Assembly (NCBI GenBank): GCA_015680685.1 | Contig: MNCI01005009.1 | Coordinates: 54,229-118,228, forward strand | Source of the DNA: Gnetum montanum | Taxonomy: Eukaryota > Streptophyta > Gnetopsida > Gnetales > Gnetaceae | DNA length: 64,000 nt | Direction of reading: 5' to 3' | Shown: piece by piece, positions 59,560 through 64,000 of the stretch | How the letters are laid out: each line of letters begins with the position of its first letter | How positions within the stretch are numbered: position 1 is the stretch's first letter | Made by a program: the position numbers and the translations under genes | The notes under the pieces: model-generated | Told to the model about the DNA's origin: nothing | The model's input: only the letters and a program-made list of their open reading frames with translations | The model's database searches: none

Positions 59560-60064
59560 TCTTCTTCTCGATCTTTCCAAATGCATTTTCTTTTGATATC
59601 TCTAGGGAAAGGTCACATATTTCTAGGCACACATCAATCATACATAGCCATGCTCTTTCCATTATGATTGAAAAGTCTCCCTTACAGTTGTTGACTTAGA
59701 TCACTAGGAAATCAGCTAGATACAACCACTCACAAACAATGGTGACAATGTCCTCCACTAGTCTCAATGGAATAGTGATGGACTAGTCAACCAACTCTAA
59801 ATGAATGTTACTCTTCTTTAGTGAAGGCAAGTCTCAGGCTTTATACATTTCCTAGGAGATTAAATTAACACCAAAACTTGAATCCAAAAGATCTTTGTAA
59901 GATTCAATTTCAGCAATTTGCAAATAAGTAAGAGGACTTCCAAGATTAGAGAATTTCCTAGGAAGATGGCCAACTTTAATCGAATCAGTGATGATGTGGG
60001 TTAACATAATAGTATGCATTGAGTGCGGTCTTTGATTTGAAGGAAGCTTTGAAGATTCAAACAA
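59560..60064 (-). pseudogene. Aspartic protease, Athila-like
   Basis: GSPLTYLQIAEIESYKDLLD leads to the active-site region LLDSSFGVNLIS (DSS where D-(T/S/L)-G is expected), followed after a stop by SLKKSNIHLELVD and SIIMERAWLCMIDVCL. It matches 877-1317 of the left element. The glycine of the active-site triad is lost here. Confidence 0.7.
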
Positions 60065-60099
60065 TGATAAACCATTTGAATAATTATCCGCTTATGGTT

Positions 60100-62562
60100 G
60101 TAAGGACTTGGTTACGCTGTTGGTTCTAAAGAAAGGTCTCTTCTTTGATCAATTGTTCAAACCAATAGTAGGTTGAAGATTGATAGCCCTTGTAGTGTTA
60201 CGTTGCTACAACTAGGTAGGAAGATCATCCTACATAGTTGGAGTAGGTGGTAATGGAGTCGAAGGTGGAAGAGATGTATACAAATGAGAAAGATAGTACG
60301 TATGTGGCGCATCACCCTGAGAAGAAGAAGTTATATAGTACTTGGGGTTCTAGTAGTAAGGTTGAAGAGCGAGGTGACTAGGAGAGTCACATGGAGAGAT
60401 CAGTTGCTAAACATAATACCCGTATAGGTCAGGTTGATGGTAAGGGTACTATTGACATGGTGGTGGAATTCCCCCTAATTATGAGTATTGCCACCATTGA
60501 TACTGTTCATTCGGTTATGGTAGAGCTCCACTAAGATAATATGTCAAACATTGGTGGAATTTCCTTGGGTTACCTTGAGGATAAGGTAACCTTCTAGGTG
60601 TTTTTCATATGTTTAATCATGGGTTTAGTGCATACACCCCAGACTCTTGAAGATGTGACACCACTGGGCAACATCTCTTAGGATGGTTATATTGGAAAAT
60701 ATCTTAGGATGATCATATTGGAAAATCTCACATCCACCATCATCGTCAGTGTCTGAATCCACAACCTCTTCAATGATGACAACCTTGCCCTTACCTTTGT
60801 TATGTGCATACTCAACTTCTTTATTTTTCCTTCTCTCTTGATCACTACTTTGTTCTCTAGGCTCCTCTACTACTTTTAGGATAGTTTGAAATTTATTGTC
60901 TAGGGAGTTCCACACTTGATCCACCTTTGCAATACTTCTGATGCAAATTTTTGAATGGGAAAAGTCTTTCTATTCACCATCTCTTCAAGTGGTGACTCTT
61001 CTTCATCTTCACAAAATCTAATTTCCTTCTTTAGAGGGAATGATCTCTATTGTACTCCTCCACACTTTCTCTTTTCCTCAACTTGCCTCCCTCCTTGAAA
61101 ACTTGCTCCAACAATCTTTGTATTTGATGGACATTGAGCTCAAATAGCCTTCCTTGGGCATAAGTCCCAAGGGTTCTTCGTGTTTCGTACCTAAGCCCAT
61201 CTACGAGATGGCGTAGTTGTTTCTTCTACAAGTAACCATGGCCAAGACAACAATGTAACAATGAATAATATCAACCCATGGCAGCATCCAAGGACTCATG
61301 TCCTCCTTGTTTCTATCCTTGGATTTGCTTACGCAGGTTGGACACTTGGGAGTACATTTGATACTTATCATTGAATAGCTCCAACATGGTACTTCATTGA
61401 TAAATGGATTCCAATTCTAAGGACCAGTACCAACTTTCTACTTCCTTGATCAGTTTCTATGAAAACAACTTTAGCTTTTGTCATTTCTTCTATATTTTGC
61501 AAGGTGCATGCATTGTGGAATGCTTGCAAATTATTTTGAGGATCAACATTGTGTCCCCCTTCAAATCATGGGATGTTATTCATGTCTAGTCTTTTGATCC
61601 TAATGTCTTTCTAGTGCCTTTTTGGGATCTTAATGATCTCTGTTATATGTAACATACTTTAGGTGGTGAGTAGGGATTCATTGTGATCATGTTGTTTATG
61701 ACGCCTATGATGCCTATGTTGTTCCCTACTCTCCCTTCTTTCATGATGTGTCTCTCTGAAATGCCCTTGTCCCCTTTTTCTATTGTTTTTTTGGTGACTT
61801 CTATTTCACTTACCATTGTCCTCATGGTCTTTTCCTTTGTGACTGCATTCAGATCCCAAAGGAGAGGGAGAAGAAGATGATGAAGGTGAAGAGGAAGGAG
61901 GACTAGCACCATGACAACACCTTTCACCTTCTTTTTGATTGTCACATCCTCAGTCATGGTTACGATTAGAATGTTTATCATTGTCATGTGTTCGTGTTAC
62001 TTTTCTAGACACTTTATGTCCATTGGTATCATAACTTGGATTATGAATAGTTGAGTGAAGATTCTAATACCCATCTCCTTCACCAAAGTCAACGAGAGGA
62101 ACATAGTTTTGTGGAAAACCTCCCAATAGGATCACCACCATCATTTTCACTTAGGACATATGGGACATCCTGAGACCACTTCCCCTTCACAAATTCATAA
62201 TGTCTCTCTAGTAGTAGATCCCTCTGGTGTTGTGCCTCTGTGGATCGATAATATCTCAGATCTTGCTCATGCACAATGTACTCTGACTATAAGTGTTGCA
62301 TACCAATTCATGTGAGAGCACGAAGAAGCATTCTCAGAATCAAGTGATCAGGAGGTAGCACTATGTTACCTTCTAAATCATGCCATCGTAGTTGTTCATC
62401 CTAGTGAAGGATAAAGGTAAAGTTTGGTATATACTCATTGGGATGAGCATATACCATGCGAAACTGTTGGGGCACTGGCATACCATCATGTGCCCCCTAC
62501 CTCCAATTATTCATGGTGTTGGACCTAGTCGGTGAAGCACTCTCATAAGAAGAAGGAGACAT
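60100..62562 (-). pseudogene. Gag, Athila-like
   Basis: The start at 62562 reads MSPSSYESASPTRSNTMNNW. The N-terminal block FTFILH...DEQLRWHDLEGNIVL is conserved with the left element, then YYRSTEAQHQRDLLLERHYE, a His/Arg/Ser-rich stretch (about 61990-61660), and capsid-like sequence near 61600-61250. An acidic segment VVDSDTDDDGGCE at about 60770-60730 follows VWNSLDNKFQTILKVVEEPR. Frame broken in many places. Confidence 0.62.
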
Positions 62563-62677
62563 GATTGATTATTAGTGTGTAATACCATTTTTTAGTGATT
62601 TTAGGATAGTTAACTCTAAGGGTTTGTTCCAAGGATGGAAGGATTTCCTAAGTTCTAATCAGCGCACAAACAACAAG

Positions 62678-62697
62678 ATCCTCAACAACAGCACCAA
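62678..62697 (-). other. Primer binding site, tRNA-Asp-like
   Basis: Minus-strand TTGGTGCTGTTGTTGAGGAT directly follows the 5' LTR. It matches the complement of the tRNA-Asp 3' end at 15 of 20 bases, and all five mismatches are C-to-T or G-to-A transitions. Confidence 0.65.
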
Positions 62698-63552
62698 TGA
62701 TGAGCGGCAAGGTACCCCTATGTTGAACCATACGAATAAGACTGTTCACACACAATCTGGTCAAACTATAATGATTAAGTGCTTATGCACCTACACAAAA
62801 TAAGGATGAGTTATGCAATTTTTTTTTCCCAAGCTTACTTGTAAGGCACAATTGTATGGTTAAGTAAACTTGAGGTGTATGATTTTTATGTTTTTATTTT
62901 ATATTTTCTATCCTAGTCTCATAAGTGTGTGCAATGAAAATATTTAATTAACTACTGGGTTTTGTAACTCTAATATGAATAAAATCCTAACACCAACATC
63001 CGTTCCCACTCTCTAGACACATCCTGAACTAGTGTAACACTATTGTAATTACCAAATGCTAATTGTTACTGGGTTACCAAGTGTTCCACATATGCTTGAA
63101 GTGGTCATGCTGAGTGTGCTAATTCATTGGTAATTAATAATTAATAATTATATGAAATAACATTAATTAACTATTGTAAGAATCAAATAATAGTAAATAA
63201 CATGAAATGCAATAATTAAGATATTTTGAATGTTGCAAGGTTTATCACAAATTTTGTCTTTATTTTTGGACACAAGGTGTGCTCAAGTACAAAATGCTTG
63301 AATAAAGATCCGTTCACTCTATGACTCCTACTATGGGCACTCAAAAATAATTCTAACTCTAGAATAAAAAAATTGTAAGAGTTTAACTAAGGGACTGAAA
63401 AACTAATACCCTAGACCAAGTGCCCCTGTCTCTTGTTTATAGCCAATGAGACAAGTTCTGACATCATGTGTCCAATATTGGGGATCCAATACGGATATTG
63501 CATATCTGATATCATGGATCTGATATCAGATCACTTATTTGATGACTCATCA
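62698..63552 (-). repeat. 5' LTR of the complete Athila-like element
   Basis: TGATGAGCGG to GATGACTCATCA, 855 bp, collinear with the 3' LTR. The U3 cluster at 63467-63535 contains TTGCATATCTGATATCATGG and CTGATATCAGATCA. Confidence 0.9.
63432..63441 (-). promoter_or_regulatory. TATA box of the 5' LTR
   Basis: Minus-strand TATAAACAAG, preceded directly by ATTGGC. It sits at the same place as in the 3' LTR and the solo LTRs. Confidence 0.5.
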
Positions 63553-64000
63553 TTAGTGGCCAATTGCGATAGTTTTTTGAGGCCTTAAATTTGTAAGATG
63601 GTTTTCCATGGCCTAAAAATAGTGAAACCATGGTCCACTATGGCCTGAAATTGCCACCATGGCCTATCACAACCCAAAACTAGTACCATGGCCACTAATA
63701 GTTTTAAACTAGCAACATCAATGGCATTGGTAGCTTGGTTTTATCATTCTATGGCCTTATGCATTGCAACATGATAACATGCTTTCTTTGCTTGGTTTTC
63801 GTTTTCTATTGGGGTTGTTCTTACTATATGAAGCTTAGAGTCATCGTGAACATGCAACTCATCATGGCAACAAGTTATTACATGACCTTAATACATAAGA
63901 TTCAGTAAGATTTTCCTATTGTGTCAAGAATTCATATTTTACTTCTATTCCCACTATCATCTCCTTAAACCCAACCTTGTAACCTTATTATAACCTTCCT
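63553..64000 (+). repeat. 3' UTR of element C with TTAAACTGG-type repeats
   Basis: After the insertion, the text resumes with GAGGCCTTAAATTTG, CACTATGGCCTGAAATTGCC and ATAGTTTTAAACTAGCAAC, matching the region after element B pol (30520-30640). From about 63840 it resembles the spacer at 23640 (ATCATGGCAAC). No gene in the last 250 bases. Confidence 0.65.

Larger units (their letters stand above)
53560..63552 (-). mobile_element. Structurally complete Athila-like LTR retrotransposon
   Basis: From right to left: 5' LTR 63552-62698, tRNA-Asp-like primer site, gag from 62562, protease, RT, RNase H and integrase down to about 56520, a ~2-kb non-coding 3' region, a polypurine tract at 54419-54411, and the 3' LTR 54410-53560. 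Total length is just under 10 kb. Stops occur in every domain, so it is not autonomous. LTRs are similar in length (851 and 855 bp) but visibly diverged by substitutions and small indels, so the insertion is old. It sits inside element C. Confidence 0.88.
53555..63557. other. Target site duplication of the nested Athila element
   Basis: GTAGT at 53555-53559 and TTAGT at 63553-63557 flank the element: five bases with one mismatch, fitting an aged 5-bp duplication. The left copy includes the stop codon of element C pol. Confidence 0.75.
49321..64000 (+). mobile_element. Element C: Tat/Ogre-like pol unit, split by a nested Athila element
   Basis: Leader (49321-50038), pol (50039-53558) and 3' UTR (63558 onward) are collinear with element B once the Athila-like insertion at 53560-63552 is removed. 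No gag or protease was found upstream; the spliced minus unit and its array lie there instead. The right end is outside the window. Confidence 0.65.

Noticed and set aside
61643-61987. 114-codon minus-strand open frame rich in Met/Thr/Ile
   Set aside because: It overlaps the basic gag region in another frame; the gag frame is supported by similarity to the left element.

Overview
This is a gene-poor plant nuclear DNA window made almost entirely of old, nested retroelements. I see no intact protein-coding gene and no rRNA, CRISPR array or bacterial-type operon. Very long decayed LTR elements, strong CpG-to-TpG decay and long AT-rich spacers suggest a very large plant genome, most likely a conifer or other gymnosperm (inference). 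Four places carry a single N flanked by identical 39-59 bp copies. These look like unmerged contig overlaps, so the window is draft scaffold sequence.

Layout. (1) 1-4832, minus strand: 5' part of an Athila-like Ty3/gypsy element (RT start, protease, gag, PBS, LTR). (2) 4833-10827: non-genic DNA with a tRNA-derived relic, two hairpins and a plus-strand solo Athila LTR with perfect target duplication. (3) 10828-35094: a minus-strand Tat/Ogre-like element (A). Its ~2.3-kb terminal repeats are the copies at 12240-15403 and 32804-35094, pol lies at 15404-18340 and a gag remnant at 32280-32803. A second solo Athila LTR sits in its left repeat, and a plus-strand Tat-like block (gag-pro 19170-22690, 4.3-kb repeat-rich spacer, pol 26959-30479) sits inside it. 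(4) 35740-49320: two tail-to-tail copies of a spliced, multi-exon unit, each preceded by an array of ~180-190 bp repeats. (5) 49321-64000: another plus-strand Tat-like pol (C), split one base after its stop codon by a structurally complete minus-strand Athila-like element (53560-63552).

Most interesting region: 37385-46220. The two inverted copies share six exons, with matching splice junctions at most positions. Exon 2 encodes a region I read as an FCP1/HAD phosphatase-like domain; the acidic catalytic positions are changed in both copies. The remaining exons encode a long conserved protein I do not recognise. Introns and upstream tandem arrays are also shared. This suggests a host-like gene amplified as DNA, or an antisense passenger gene of a retroelement, rather than an ordinary retrotransposon ORF.

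A second theme is that both plus-strand pol units start immediately after an identical splice-acceptor-like site, TTTACCTAG, preceded by kilobases of ~180-190 bp repeats. This resembles the intron upstream of RT in Ogre elements, although a split between gag-pro-only and pol-only elements is also possible. All reading frames described are interrupted; element and domain assignments come from motif reading by eye, without database searches.
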